Positions 1 through 8,584 of a stretch of DNA of 64,000 bases are shown here, one piece after another. Positions within the stretch are counted from its first letter, which is position 1; every line of letters starts with the position of its first letter. Under the pieces are notes generated by a model. It saw only the letters and a program-made list of their open reading frames with translations. It had not been told where the DNA came from and searched no databases. Position numbers and translations under genes: made by a program. The DNA is from Bradyrhizobium sp. Ghvi (GTDB taxonomy: Bacteria; Pseudomonadota; Alphaproteobacteria; Rhizobiales; Xanthobacteraceae): contig NZ_FOVU01000004.1 in NCBI RefSeq assembly GCF_900115265.1, positions 1 through 64,000 of the forward strand, written 5' to 3'.

Positions 1-1812
1 GCCGGTGGTGCTCACGCTGCATCGAGCACGACCACGCTCGGCAGCGCGGCCGTCGCGACCGTCACCGGCACGGCGATCAACGCGGCCACCACCGCGGCCA
101 AGCTCTTGAACGGCGCAGGTGCGGGCGACGCCAACGCCGGTGTCGTTGCAGGCGATACGTTCACCGTTGACGGCAAGACGATCACCTTTGCTTCGGGTGA
201 CGCTCCGACCACGGCACCTACGGGATACACCCAGGTCACTGCGATCGCCAACACGACCACCGGCAACGTCTTCACCGACGCCAATGGCAACTCGCTCGTC
301 TATCTCGGCTCGACGACGAAAGCCTCGATCGGTGACGTGCTGACCGCAGTTGACATCGCCAGCGGCGCGCAAAGGAACGTCTCGGGTACCCTGACGTCCA
401 ACGGCGGCCAGACGCCCTCGACCGTCAACGGCAGTGGCGCGTTGGTTCTCAACAGCTCGACGGGCGCTGATCTGAGCATCACCGGCAAGGCGGACACCCT
501 GAAGGCTTTGGGGCTGACCACCGCGACCGGTACGGGCAACACGACCATTACCGCGTCCCGTCTCACGACGTCAGCAAGCCTCGGGACGTTCGTGCAGGAC
601 GGCTCGACCTTGAATGTCGACGGCAAGATCATCACGTTCAAGAACGGCGGCACGCCGGGTGCGGCGGAAGTCGCGAGCGGCTCTGGCGTCAGCGGCAATC
701 TCGTCACTGACGGCAACGGCAACTCGACGATCTACCTGAACCAGGCAACGATCGCCGACGTGCTGAAGGCGGTCGACCTTGCCACCGGTGTGCGGACCAC
801 ATCCAACTCCGGCGGTACGGCGACCGTCAACACTGCGAGCGGCCAGACCGCCTCCTCGATCGTCGCCGGCGCGCTGCACATCTCGACCGGTGCGACACAG
901 GATCTCTCGATCACGGGGGCAGGCAATGCATTGTCTGCGCTTGGACTGACCGGTTCGACGGGCACCGGCACGGCCTTCACCGCGAGCCGCGCTGCGGCCC
1001 CTGGTAGCATCTCCGGCAAGACCTTGACCTTCTCCTCCTTCAACGGCGGCACGGCGGTCAATGTTACCTTCGGCGATGGCACCGGCGGCACGGTCAAGAC
1101 GCTGGATCAGCTCAACACGCAACTTCAGGCCAACAATCTCGCCGCCACGATCGACGCCAACGGCCTGCTCACGGTCTCCGCCACCAACGACTATGCGTCC
1201 TCGACGATCGGCTCGGCCGTTGCTGGCGGCGCGATCGGCGGCACGATTACCACGGCGCTGACATGGACCAATCCGACCACGCCAACCGTCGACCCGGTTG
1301 CCCAGGCCACTCGCTCGAACCTGGTCTCCCAATACAACAACATCATGTCGCAGATCGACACGACCTCGGTGGACTCGTCCTTCAACGGCGTGAACCTCTT
1401 GAACGGCGACCAGCTCAAGCTGGTGTTCGACGAGACCGGCAAGTCGAGCCTGAACATCACCGGCGTCACCTTCAACTCGAAGGGTCTGGGTTTGGCCGGG
1501 CTGGTGCAGGGCACCGACTTCATCGACAACTCCGCGACCAACAGGGTGCTGGCCAAGCTGAACTCAGCCTCGAGCACCTTGCGATCGGAGGCTTCGACCC
1601 TCGGTTCGAACCTCTCGGTTGTGCAGGTTCGTCAGGACTTCAACAAGAACCTGATCAACGTGCTGCAGACCGGCTCGTCCAACCTGACGCTGGCCGATAC
1701 CAACGAGGAAGCGGCCAACAGCCAGGCGCTGTCGACCCGGCAGTCGATCGCGGTCTCCGCGCTGTCGCTGGCCAACCAGTCGCAGCAGAGTGTGCTCCAG
1801 CTGCTCCGATAA
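1..1812 (+). CDS. Flagellin, C-terminal part (5' end outside window)
   Basis: The open frame enters from the left edge in frame 1 and ends at TAA 1810-1812, so only the central and C-terminal parts are present. The last 50 or so residues (helical, ending QQSVLQLLR) are essentially the same as those of the complete flagellin at 2028, identifying this as the preceding tandem flagellin. The central part is Thr/Ser/Gly/Ala-rich beta domain with repeated modules (GDTFTVDGKTITF, then GSTLNVDGKIITF, each followed by a DVL.AVD.A.G and a D.SITG...LGL segment). Flagellin is the filament subunit, exported through the flagellar type III apparatus. The N-terminal D0/D1 helices lie outside the window. Confidence 0.95.
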   Translation, partial: AGGAHAASSTTTLGSAAVATVTGTAINAATTAAKLLNGAGAGDANAGVVAGDTFTVDGKTITFASGDAPTTAPTGYTQVTAIANTTTGNVFTDANGNSLVYLGSTTKASIGDVLTAVDIASGAQRNVSGTLTSNGGQTPSTVNGSGALVLNSSTGADLSITGKADTLKALGLTTATGTGNTTITASRLTTSASLGTFVQDGSTLNVDGKIITFKNGGTPGAAEVASGSGVSGNLVTDGNGNSTIYLNQATIADVLKAVDLATGVRTTSNSGGTATVNTASGQTASSIVAGALHISTGATQDLSITGAGNALSALGLTGSTGTGTAFTASRAAAPGSISGKTLTFSSFNGGTAVNVTFGDGTGGTVKTLDQLNTQLQANNLAATIDANGLLTVSATNDYASSTIGSAVAGGAIGGTITTALTWTNPTTPTVDPVAQATRSNLVSQYNNIMSQIDTTSVDSSFNGVNLLNGDQLKLVFDETGKSSLNITGVTFNSKGLGLAGLVQGTDFIDNSATNRVLAKLNSASSTLRSEASTLGSNLSVVQVRQDFNKNLINVLQTGSSNLTLADTNEEAANSQALSTRQSIAVSALSLANQSQQSVLQLLR

Positions 1813-1838
1813 GTATCTGAATTAAAGCAACAAAAGAG

Positions 1839-1869
1839 AGCGGCGGGGCCTCGGCCCCGCCGCTTTTTG
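1839..1869 (+). terminator. Rho-independent terminator after the first flagellin
   Basis: A GC-rich stem (1839-1850 paired with 1853-1864, AGCGGCGGGGCC and its complement) is followed directly by TTTTTGTT. It starts 27 bases after the flagellin stop codon, which indicates that the two flagellin genes are transcribed as separate units. Confidence 0.9.
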
Positions 1870-1918
1870 TTGCGCCGTTTCGGCCCATGGTTGCGTAACC
1901 CGGCATTAACCCTATCCC

Positions 1919-1933
1919 TTAAGTCGCCGTTAA
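1919..1933 (+). promoter_or_regulatory. CtrA box upstream of the second flagellin
   Basis: TTAA (1919-1922), seven bases, TTAA (1930-1933) followed by CC is a perfect match to the alphaproteobacterial CtrA consensus TTAA-N7-TTAA. It lies 94 bases before the flagellin start codon. A further TTAA occurs at 1906. CckA, the kinase feeding CtrA in related bacteria, is encoded in this window at 29869. CtrA binding here is inferred from the motif. Confidence 0.7.
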
Positions 1934-2027
1934 CCATACTTTAAAGGAGAGCCCCTAAGACTCCACCAAAGCCCGCTTTCCAGATCGGCGAGCCCGATTC
2001 GTATCCGGTTCAAGAGGAAGACCGCCA

Positions 2028-4283
2028 ATGTCCAACATCGTTCTCTCGGCGTCCGTTCGTCAGAACCTGTTGTCGCTGCAATCAACGGCCGACCTGCTGG
2101 CTACGACGCAGCAGCGCCTTGCGACCGGCAAGAAGGTCAACACGGCGCTGGACAATCCGACCAACTTCTTCACGGCGCAGGGGCTCGACAACCGCGCCAG
2201 CGATATCAGCAACCTGCTCGATGGCATCAATAACGGCGTGCAGGTGTTGCAGGCGGCGAATACCGGCATCACCTCGCTGTCGAAACTGATCGACAGTGCG
2301 AAGTCGATCGCCAACCAAGCGCTGCAGACCACGGTCGGCTATTCCACCAAGTCGAACATCTCGACCACCATTCCCGGTGCGACGCCAGCGGACCTGCGCG
2401 GCACGACCTCTTATGCGAACGCCGTCGCCAACAGCAACGTGGTTTACTCGGGCGCGGCCGGCGGCGCGACGGCTGCAATCGGCACCAACACCCTCGGTGC
2501 GACGGCCGGCACTGTGGCTTCGTCGGCCGTCGTCAATGACAACAGTGCGACGCCCATCACCAACACGACTCTGCTCTATGGTGCTGCCGGCGCTCTGACC
2601 ACCCAGGCCGCGTCGTCGTTCAAGGACGGCGACACGTTCACCGTCAACGGGCACACCGTCACGATCCGAGTTGCGGCGCTTCCGACGGCCGCCCAGCTGT
2701 CCGCCGGCCAGAGCATCGTCGGCAACGATGTCACCGATGGTAGCGGCAATACGACCGTCTATCTCGGCACGGGTGCGAACTCCACCGCAACCGTTCAGGA
2801 TCTCACGACCGCCTTCGATCTTGCGAGTGGCGCCCGGTATGTCGCCTCGATCAACGCCTCGACCCTAGTCGCCACGCTCGGCGGCACGGCCAGCAACACG
2901 GCTGCAGGTATCACGACCCTGACGAGTTCGACCGGTGCCGACCTGACACTCACCGGCAAGGCCGACAGTCTCGCGGCGCTCAAGCTCACCGGGGCGACGG
3001 GCGGCGGCCCGACCACGATCACCGCGACACGTCAGACGACTGGCAGCAGCCTCAGCACCCTGATCACCGACGGCTCGACCCTGAACGTCGACGGCCACAT
3101 CATCACGTTCAAGAATGGCAATGCCGCCGCGCTCGGCGCCGTGCCGACCGGCTCGGGCGTCTTCAACACCAACCTGATCACCGACGGATCGGGCAACTCC
3201 ACGATCTACCTTCAAGGCGGCACCCTGCAGGACGTGCTGACCGCGATCGACCTCGCGACCGGCACCAAGACGGCCTCGATTTCTGGTGGCGTCGCCGCCA
3301 TTGCCACGCCCGGGGTTGCCTCCACGATCGCGTCGAACGGCACCCTGAAGCTGAGCACCGGCACCAACGCGGATCTGTCGATCACCGGCACCGGCAACGC
3401 GCTTTCCGCTCTTGGCCTCACCGGTGCGACAGGGACGGCCACTGCGTTCACGGCCTCCCGGACCTCCGGCGTCGGAGGCATCAGCGGCAAGACGCTGACC
3501 TTCACCTCCTTCAACGGCGGCAAGCCGGTGAACGTCACCTTCGGCGACGGCACCAACGGCACGGTCAAGACGCTCGACCAACTCAACGCGCAGCTCCAGG
3601 CCAACCATTTGACGGCGACGGTCGACGCCAATGGTCTGCTCACGATCTCCACGGTCAACGAGTACGCCTCTTCGACGCTCGGCTCTACGCTCGCCGGCGG
3701 CGCGGTTGGCGGCACGATCACGAGTGTGGCCTCCTTCACGACTGCACAGCCGCCGATTCAGGATCCAGTCGCGCAGACCGCGCGCTCCAATCTGGTCGGC
3801 CAGCTCAACAACATCCTGGCGCAGATCGACACCACCTCTCAGGACTCCTCGTTCAACGGCGTCAACCTACTCAATGGCGATACGCTGAAGCTCATCTTCA
3901 ACGAAACCGGCTCTTCGACGCTCAACATCAACGGCGTGGTCTTCAACTCGGCCGGCCTCGGTCTCAGCAATCTGGTCCCTGGCGTCGACTTCATCGACAA
4001 TGGCGCCACCAACAAGGTGCTCACCCAGCTGAACTCGGCCTCGAGCACGCTGCGTTCGGAAGCGTCGGCGCTCGGCTCGAATCTCTCGATCGTGCAGGTG
4101 CGGCAGGACTTCTCGAAGAACCTGATCAACGTGCTGCAGACCGGCTCGTCGAATCTGACGCTCGCCGACACCAACGAGGAAGCGGCCAACAGCCAGGCGC
4201 TGTCGACCCGCCAGTCCATCGCGGTCTCCGCGTTGTCGCTCGCCAACCAGTCGCAGCAGAGCGTGCTGCAGCTGCTCCGCTAA
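2028..4283 (+). CDS. Flagellin, large (751 aa)
   Basis: Filament subunit. The N-terminus (about residues 1-110) has the heptad-rich D0/D1 helices typical of flagellins (NLLSLQSTADLLATTQQRL, then a GLDNRASDISNLLDGINNG segment), and the last 130 or so residues form the matching C-terminal helices. Between them lies a very long beta-rich insert in which a module of about 145 residues occurs twice (from about residue 200 and from about 346), followed by a shorter third block. At 751 residues it is far larger than enteric flagellins and fits the large flagellins of the thick subpolar flagellum of bradyrhizobia. It has its own upstream CtrA box and follows a terminator, so it is probably monocistronic or co-transcribed with flaF. 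Confidence 0.95.
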   Translation: MSNIVLSASVRQNLLSLQSTADLLATTQQRLATGKKVNTALDNPTNFFTAQGLDNRASDISNLLDGINNGVQVLQAANTGITSLSKLIDSAKSIANQALQTTVGYSTKSNISTTIPGATPADLRGTTSYANAVANSNVVYSGAAGGATAAIGTNTLGATAGTVASSAVVNDNSATPITNTTLLYGAAGALTTQAASSFKDGDTFTVNGHTVTIRVAALPTAAQLSAGQSIVGNDVTDGSGNTTVYLGTGANSTATVQDLTTAFDLASGARYVASINASTLVATLGGTASNTAAGITTLTSSTGADLTLTGKADSLAALKLTGATGGGPTTITATRQTTGSSLSTLITDGSTLNVDGHIITFKNGNAAALGAVPTGSGVFNTNLITDGSGNSTIYLQGGTLQDVLTAIDLATGTKTASISGGVAAIATPGVASTIASNGTLKLSTGTNADLSITGTGNALSALGLTGATGTATAFTASRTSGVGGISGKTLTFTSFNGGKPVNVTFGDGTNGTVKTLDQLNAQLQANHLTATVDANGLLTISTVNEYASSTLGSTLAGGAVGGTITSVASFTTAQPPIQDPVAQTARSNLVGQLNNILAQIDTTSQDSSFNGVNLLNGDTLKLIFNETGSSTLNINGVVFNSAGLGLSNLVPGVDFIDNGATNKVLTQLNSASSTLRSEASALGSNLSIVQVRQDFSKNLINVLQTGSSNLTLADTNEEAANSQALSTRQSIAVSALSLANQSQQSVLQLLR

Positions 4284-4573
4284 GCGCTAGGCTGACCATT
4301 GCAATTCCGCGAAGAACGGCGAAGCAGAGACCTCGCCGCTCTTTTGATCGAGATCGCTAAGACTCGATTAGCTGAAACCAGCGCACCATTAATGCAGTCG
4401 TTTACAGCGCACGCACACGCGTCTAGTTTTGAGTCTGCGGTAGAATCCCCGCCCCGTAATTGTCCGGAGTCCCTCTACCCTCTCACATAAGCAAAATCTT
4501 AAGCGGTGCTGCCTAGAGTTGGGAAAGAAATCCTTAAGCCCATGCACGGGCGAGGTAACCTCCAGGGTGATCA

Positions 4574-4942
4574 ATGTCGAGTTCTGCTGCTTCGGCCTAC
4601 GCGCGTGTAGCCACGAATACTGCATCTCCCCGCGATGTTGAGGCGCAGACGCTACTGAAGGCCGCCAACAAGCTGCAGGACGCCATCAACAGCGCCGATC
4701 CCCTCAGCGAGCAGACCATGCAGGCGCTGATGTTCAACCGCAAGCTCTGGACCATCTTCCTCAGCGAAGCCATGCGCGACAACAATCCGCAACCGCTCGA
4801 CGTCAGGCAGAAGATCGCCAATATCAGCGTGTTCGTGCTGAGCCAGACCGCAGCGCTGCAGATGAGCCCGCAGTTCGATCACTTCCGTCCGCTGATCGAG
4901 ATTAATCGCAACATCGCCGCCGGCCTGTCCGGCCGGCCGTAA
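4574..4942 (+). CDS. flaF: Flagellar biosynthesis regulator FlaF
   Basis: A 122-residue, mostly helical soluble protein with the FlaF pattern: an N-terminal A.YA...... segment, DVEAQTLLKAA near residue 25 and NRKLWTIFLSEA near residue 57. In Caulobacter FlaF is needed for flagellin production and secretion and works opposite the flagellin-mRNA regulator FlbT. Its place immediately after the flagellin genes is the usual alphaproteobacterial arrangement. ATG 4574 follows an AGGG motif. The 290-base spacer before it contains TTAA half-sites (near 4502 and 4533) but no perfect CtrA box. flbT is not in the window. Confidence 0.88.
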   Translation: MSSSAASAYARVATNTASPRDVEAQTLLKAANKLQDAINSADPLSEQTMQALMFNRKLWTIFLSEAMRDNNPQPLDVRQKIANISVFVLSQTAALQMSPQFDHFRPLIEINRNIAAGLSGRP

Positions 4943-4954
4943 CGGAGCCTCGCC

Positions 4955-5323
4955 ATGGCCGACGTCATGAGCATCCTGTCGAGCTCGTACAAGGCGGCTG
5001 GCAACGTCTCCGTGCCGAGCAAGACCAAATATGTTCCTGTCGACCCGACGCTCTACCAGGGAACCTGGAGCGGCTCCTATCCGGATGGCAAGAAGTTCTC
5101 GCTCAGCATCTCGCAGGTCGACGGATTTCGGGCGCAAATCCGCTACCAAAGCGGCGGCACGTCGCAGTACCAGCAGGTACTGATCAAGGACAGCTCGTTT
5201 CGCTTCGGCAACACAAAGTTCACGCTGACGAATGTGGGCAAGGCGCAGATCAAAAACGTCGTCACGGATCCTGCGACAGGCTCGACCTATCTCGATACGG
5301 CCCAGGCCACTCTCGAGAAGTGA
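4955..5323 (+). CDS. Unknown protein following flaF
   Basis: A 122-residue protein starting 12 bases after flaF with a good ribosome site (GGAG), so probably co-transcribed. I do not recognise a family. No signal peptide or membrane segment is evident. The first 30 residues are polar; residues 35 to the end alternate hydrophobic and polar residues (QGTWSGSY, FSLSISQV, FRAQIRYQSG, FTLTNVGKAQIKNV), suggesting a small all-beta fold similar in pattern to lipocalin- or beta-sandwich-like domains. Its place suggests a role linked to flagellin or filament, but this is inference only. Confidence 0.75.
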   Translation: MADVMSILSSSYKAAGNVSVPSKTKYVPVDPTLYQGTWSGSYPDGKKFSLSISQVDGFRAQIRYQSGGTSQYQQVLIKDSSFRFGNTKFTLTNVGKAQIKNVVTDPATGSTYLDTAQATLEK

Positions 5324-5326
5324 TGG

Positions 5327-5686
5327 TCAGGCGCTGAGGTCCGTGTTGAGCGGGCGCGAGGGCTCGGACTTCAAATCCAATGCGTGGAAATAGGCCCGCC
5401 GGCGCAGCATCGCCTCGTCGGGGAACTGGTCGACCACCGCCTCGGTCTTGTCGTTGACGACCTGGAAGACCATGGACGCCGCCGCCTGGTCGAATATGAC
5501 CTGGCGCGAGATGTTCTCGTTGCTCTGCAAATCATTGCGCGCGGGTGCGCTGGTATCGCTCGCGGCGACGGTCTGACTCACCGGCAAATCGGTTTGCACG
5601 GCATCGTTCGCCGCCGAATTGGACGTCGTCACGAACTGCGTGGCGGCCGGGATCCCCACCGGCCTGATGCTGAAATCTGTACTCAT
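5327..5686 (-). CDS. FlaG-like flagellar protein
   Basis: A 119-residue protein convergent with the preceding gene (3 bases between stop codons). The N-terminal half is low-complexity, Ser/Thr/Ala/Asn-rich; the C-terminal half contains MVFQVVNDKTEAVVDQFPDEAMLRRR, which matches the core of FlaG proteins (hydrophobic strand, KTGEV-like turn, V..FP.E..L). FlaG influences filament length in other bacteria. The start has a good ribosome site (AGGAGG just upstream on the minus strand). Family assignment rests on this short motif and the flagellar context. Confidence 0.6.
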   Translation of the reverse strand: MSTDFSIRPVGIPAATQFVTTSNSAANDAVQTDLPVSQTVAASDTSAPARNDLQSNENISRQVIFDQAAASMVFQVVNDKTEAVVDQFPDEAMLRRRAYFHALDLKSEPSRPLNTDLSA

Positions 5687-5786
5687 GGCAGCCTCCTGGT
5701 TGCCTTACGTGAGTCAAATCCCAACCCCTCTCAATACGCAACCATGGAACACCAGGATTGAACACCCGGTTATGAAACGTAGCTAA

Positions 5787-5815
5787 CCGCGCGACGCCTT
5801 TGTCGCGCGGTTTTT
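5787..5815 (+). terminator. Terminator-like hairpin, plus orientation
   Basis: CCGCGCGAC (5787-5795), a six-base loop and GTCGCGCGG (5802-5810) are followed by TTTTT. The uridine tract is on the plus strand, although both flanking genes are on the minus strand. The nearest plus-strand gene ends 464 bases upstream, so it may stop read-through from the flaF unit or end an unannotated transcript. Confidence 0.7.
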
Positions 5816-5843
5816 CGTAAAATTTGCAGCAGTTTTTTTGCGC

Positions 5844-6341
5844 TCAGAGCGAGCGGCTGACCGCGAGCGGTGTGATGTGGCGCGGGCCCGGAGTCGCACT
5901 GCGGCCGGCCGCCGTATAGGTATTCGGCACGTTGCGCTTCTGGATCTCGGCATTGACGCCGCGCACGACGCTCTCGGAAACCGCATGTGCGGTCGCGAGC
6001 ACGGTGAGGTTGACCTGCAGCATGGCGCGGAAGGCATCGTGGTGGCGATGCAGCGTCGAGAGCAGCTCGGGCGCGGATTTCGCAAGCTTGTCCTGGTTCG
6101 CCTTCAACTGACCGACGGCGCCGACGTAACGCCGCGACAGCTCCTGCTTCTGGCTTTCCATCAACATCGCCTCGCGGACCTTGCCGGCACGGACCAGCTC
6201 GGTCTCCCGCTCGATCAGGCCGAGCAGGGCGCTCATCGCGTCCATCAGGTCCTCTGCGAGCTTGCGCGCCTCGGCGCTGCCGGGCGCGTTGATCGCTCGC
6301 CGCGCGGGCATCGGCTGACGTGACGCATTGAAGTGGTTCAT
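5844..6341 (-). CDS. FlgN-like flagellar chaperone protein
   Basis: A 165-residue, largely helical protein. Residues 25-130 form long amphipathic helices (AEDLMDAMSALLGLIERETELVRAGK, then LKANQDKLAKSAPELLSTLHRHHDAFRAML) as in FlgN, the export chaperone for the hook-filament junction proteins. It lies 11 bases after the flgJ-type gene on the same strand, making flgI-flgJ-flgN one transcription unit. The tail from about residue 135 is polar and probably disordered. FlgN sequences are weakly conserved, so the name rests on helical pattern, size and operon position. Confidence 0.7.
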   Translation of the reverse strand: MNHFNASRQPMPARRAINAPGSAEARKLAEDLMDAMSALLGLIERETELVRAGKVREAMLMESQKQELSRRYVGAVGQLKANQDKLAKSAPELLSTLHRHHDAFRAMLQVNLTVLATAHAVSESVVRGVNAEIQKRNVPNTYTAAGRSATPGPRHITPLAVSRSL

Positions 6342-6352
6342 CTCGTTTGACC

Positions 6353-6739
6353 TTATGCCGTACGAAGAGTGGTTTTGGCCTGCTGCATGATCAGGGTACG
6401 GTAGACGTCACGGGCGATGCCGACGCCGCCGGCGCTGGCGAAGTTCTTGGAATACTGCTCGGTCAGCATCGAACGCCACACGCCGGTGCCCGGTGTGTCG
6501 CCGAACGGGCCTTCGCCCTTCAGGCCCGAGGTCATCTGCGCGAACATGCTGTTGAGGAACATGCCCTCGAAGTCGGTAGCGGTCTTCTGCGCCTTGGCCT
6601 GCTGCTGCGGCGAGACCTTCTGAAGCGCGGCGGCGAGCTCGAAATCGGGCCGGCCGTTGCGGCTTTCCACGGAGAAAGCCGGGTTCGAGGAGAGAGCCGC
6701 GGTGGCGAGGCGCGCGGAGTTGAGCATGCCGGTCTGCAT
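6353..6739 (-). CDS. flgJ: FlgJ-type rod-binding protein (no muramidase domain)
   Basis: A 128-residue protein carrying only the rod-binding domain: KTATDFEGMFLNSMFAQM in the middle and GPFGDTPGTGVWRSMLTEQYSKNFA followed by GGVGIA near the end. Enteric FlgJ has an additional C-terminal muramidase, absent here as in most alphaproteobacteria. The ATG (6739) overlaps the last base of the flgI stop codon, so translation is probably coupled. An open frame continues upstream through flgI in another frame but is only a shadow; the MQTGML start is chosen because of the junction with flgI. Confidence 0.88.
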   Translation of the reverse strand: MQTGMLNSARLATAALSSNPAFSVESRNGRPDFELAAALQKVSPQQQAKAQKTATDFEGMFLNSMFAQMTSGLKGEGPFGDTPGTGVWRSMLTEQYSKNFASAGGVGIARDVYRTLIMQQAKTTLRTA

Positions 6740-7875
6740 CACATCACCTCGATGTCGGCTTCGATCGCACCGGCGGCCTTGATCGCCTGGAGGATACTGA
6801 TGAGGTCGCGCGGGCCGATGCCGAGGCCGTTGAGGCCGTCGACGAGCTGCTGGAGCGAGACGCCGTCCTTGACCAGGGCCAGCTTCTTGCCGTCTTCGGT
6901 GACGCCGACGCTGGAGCGTGGGGTGACCACGGTGCGGCCGCGCGACAGCGGGTTGGGCTGACTCACCTGCGGGGTCTCGGAGATCGTGACCGTGAGGTTG
7001 CCCTGTGCGACCGCAACGGTCGCAACACGGACATCGCGGCCCATCACGATGATGCCCGAGCGTTCGTCGATGACGATCTTGGCGGCAAGGTCCGGATCGA
7101 CCTGAAGCTGCTCGACCTCGGTCAGGAACGCGACCACGTTGCCCTTGAACTCCGGCGGGATCGAAAGTTGCACGGTCGAGGGATCGATCGGCTCGGCGCT
7201 CTTGACGCCAAGATAATCGTTGATGGCCGCCGCAATGCGCTTGGCTGTGGTGAAGTCGGCGTTGCGCAATGCGAGCCGTACGTTCGGCAGGCGGTTCAGC
7301 GCGAACTCGATCTCGCGCTCGATGATGGCGCCGTTGGCGATGCGGCCCACGGTCGGAACGCCGCGCACGATTTTCGCCGCTTCGCCCTCGGCCTGGAAGC
7401 CCGAGATCGCCAGCGAGCCCTGCGCCACGGCGTAGACGTTGCCGTCGGCGCCGAGCAGCGGGGTGACGAGCAGGGTGCCGCCGCGCAAATCCTTGGCATC
7501 GCCGAGAGCTGAGACGGTGACGTCCATACGCGTGCCTTGAGTCGCGAAGGCCGGCAGATTGCCCGTGACCATCACGGCGGCGACGTTGCCGGTGCGGATG
7601 GTGGCGCCGCGGATGTTGACGCCCATGCGTTCGAGCATCGCTTGCAGCGACTGCTTGGTGAAAGGGATGTTGTTGAGGGTGTCGCCGGTGCCGCTGAGGC
7701 CGACGACGAGGCCATAGCCAATGAGCTGGTTCTGACGCACGCCTTCGATATTGGCGAGATCCTTGATACGCGAAGTCGCGCTCGCGGGCGCGACCGAGAG
7801 CGCCAGCGCTGACAGCACGGCGCAGGCCACCGCAACGGCCCCGCTCAGAATCCTCACCCAACGAACGCCTGGCAT
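6739..7875 (-). CDS. flgI: Flagellar P-ring protein FlgI
   Basis: 378 residues. FlgI forms the periplasmic P-ring around the rod in the peptidoglycan layer. The N-terminus is a signal peptide ending near PASA-TS, followed by the conserved RIKDLANIEGVRQNQLIGYGLVVGL..TGDT block and, near the end, LVDGLNGLGIGPRDLISILQAIK.AGA. The start at 7875 is preferred over one 63 bases upstream because a GGGGAG ribosome site lies just before it and it begins the signal peptide. It heads the flgI-flgJ-flgN unit and is divergent from fliX across a 281-base regulatory spacer. Confidence 0.95.
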   Translation of the reverse strand: MPGVRWVRILSGAVAVACAVLSALALSVAPASATSRIKDLANIEGVRQNQLIGYGLVVGLSGTGDTLNNIPFTKQSLQAMLERMGVNIRGATIRTGNVAAVMVTGNLPAFATQGTRMDVTVSALGDAKDLRGGTLLVTPLLGADGNVYAVAQGSLAISGFQAEGEAAKIVRGVPTVGRIANGAIIEREIEFALNRLPNVRLALRNADFTTAKRIAAAINDYLGVKSAEPIDPSTVQLSIPPEFKGNVVAFLTEVEQLQVDPDLAAKIVIDERSGIIVMGRDVRVATVAVAQGNLTVTISETPQVSQPNPLSRGRTVVTPRSSVGVTEDGKKLALVKDGVSLQQLVDGLNGLGIGPRDLISILQAIKAAGAIEADIEVM

Positions 7876-8074
7876 TCTCTGCTCCCCAAGCTCCTCAAAG
7901 AGCCTCCGCACACGTCGGACCGTCTGCGACACTCCCATGACGAGCTGGTCCGACGCTTTCCTTGCGAGCGCTGTGCCAACGTGGGGCGGCGAAGGTAGGC
8001 GATTGAATAGCTTGAATAAATCTCTTTCGATCAGTGCTAACCGGCGTTCGCCTTGAGGAGCGAAACTGCCGCCT

Positions 8075-8111
8075 CCCGGCAGATTTTGCCGGGCCGTTTA
8101 CGCCCCGTTAA
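8075..8111. promoter_or_regulatory. ftr-like palindrome plus CtrA-like site between flgI and fliX
   Basis: CCCGGCA (8075-8081), five bases and TGCCGGG (8087-8093) form a perfect inverted repeat that resembles the ftr elements bound by FlbD in Caulobacter (CGGCA...TGCCG core). Four bases on, TTTA (8097-8100), seven bases and TTAA (8108-8111) followed by CCAT form a one-mismatch CtrA box. fliX starts 45 bases downstream and flgI lies on the other side. Known biology: FliX regulates FlbD activity in Caulobacter. Binding here is inference. Confidence 0.6.
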
Positions 8112-8156
8112 CCATAAAGCAGCGAAAGTGGCGCATCGATCACCCGGATTGCTTCG

Positions 8157-8570
8157 ATGCGCATCTACGGACCGAATGGCACCACGCTTGGGACGCCGGC
8201 CAGCCAGGCAAGGCGTACGAGCTCCGGCACCTTCGTGCTGCCGGACACCTCGTCGGCGCAGGAGACGCGCAGCGCTGCCGCACCGAAGGCCACCGCCAAC
8301 ATCGACGGGCTGCTCGCTCTGCAAGGGATCGAGGAGGATCCTATCGAGCGCCGCAAGCGCTCGGTCGCCCGTGGCAAGACCGCGCTCGACGTGCTCGACG
8401 ATCTCAAGATGGGCCTCTTGTCCGGCAATCTCGATGCATCGACGGTGATGCGGCTGCGCGATGCGGCGGCGAACTTGAAATCGTCCTCAGGCGATCCCGG
8501 TTTGGATTCCGTCTTGTCCGAGATCGAACTGCGCGTCGAGGTCGAGCTGGCGAAGGCCGGGCGGGGCTGA
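8157..8570 (+). CDS. fliX: Flagellar assembly regulator FliX
   Basis: A 137-residue protein matching FliX: N-terminal MRIYGPNG, a Ser/Thr/Ala-rich linker, then the helical core IDGLLALQGIE..ERRKRSVARGKTALDVLDDLKMGLLSG and DLxxV-type C-terminal helix (LDSVLSEIELRVEVELAK). In Caulobacter FliX couples completion of early flagellar structures to FlbD-dependent transcription. The gene is divergent from flgI and has combined CtrA-like and ftr-like sites directly upstream. No clear Shine-Dalgarno precedes ATG 8157. Confidence 0.9.
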   Translation: MRIYGPNGTTLGTPASQARRTSSGTFVLPDTSSAQETRSAAAPKATANIDGLLALQGIEEDPIERRKRSVARGKTALDVLDDLKMGLLSGNLDASTVMRLRDAAANLKSSSGDPGLDSVLSEIELRVEVELAKAGRG

Positions 8571-8584
8571 TCGTCACGTTAGCC

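Noticed and set aside
4299..4490. 63-codon frame between flagellin and flaF
   Set aside because: Starts with TTG, has no ribosome site and unusual composition; the interval looks regulatory.
6353..7861. A 502-codon reading that would fuse upstream sequence to FlgJ
   Set aside because: The first 370 or so codons are a shadow of flgI in another frame; only the part from 6739 is FlgJ.
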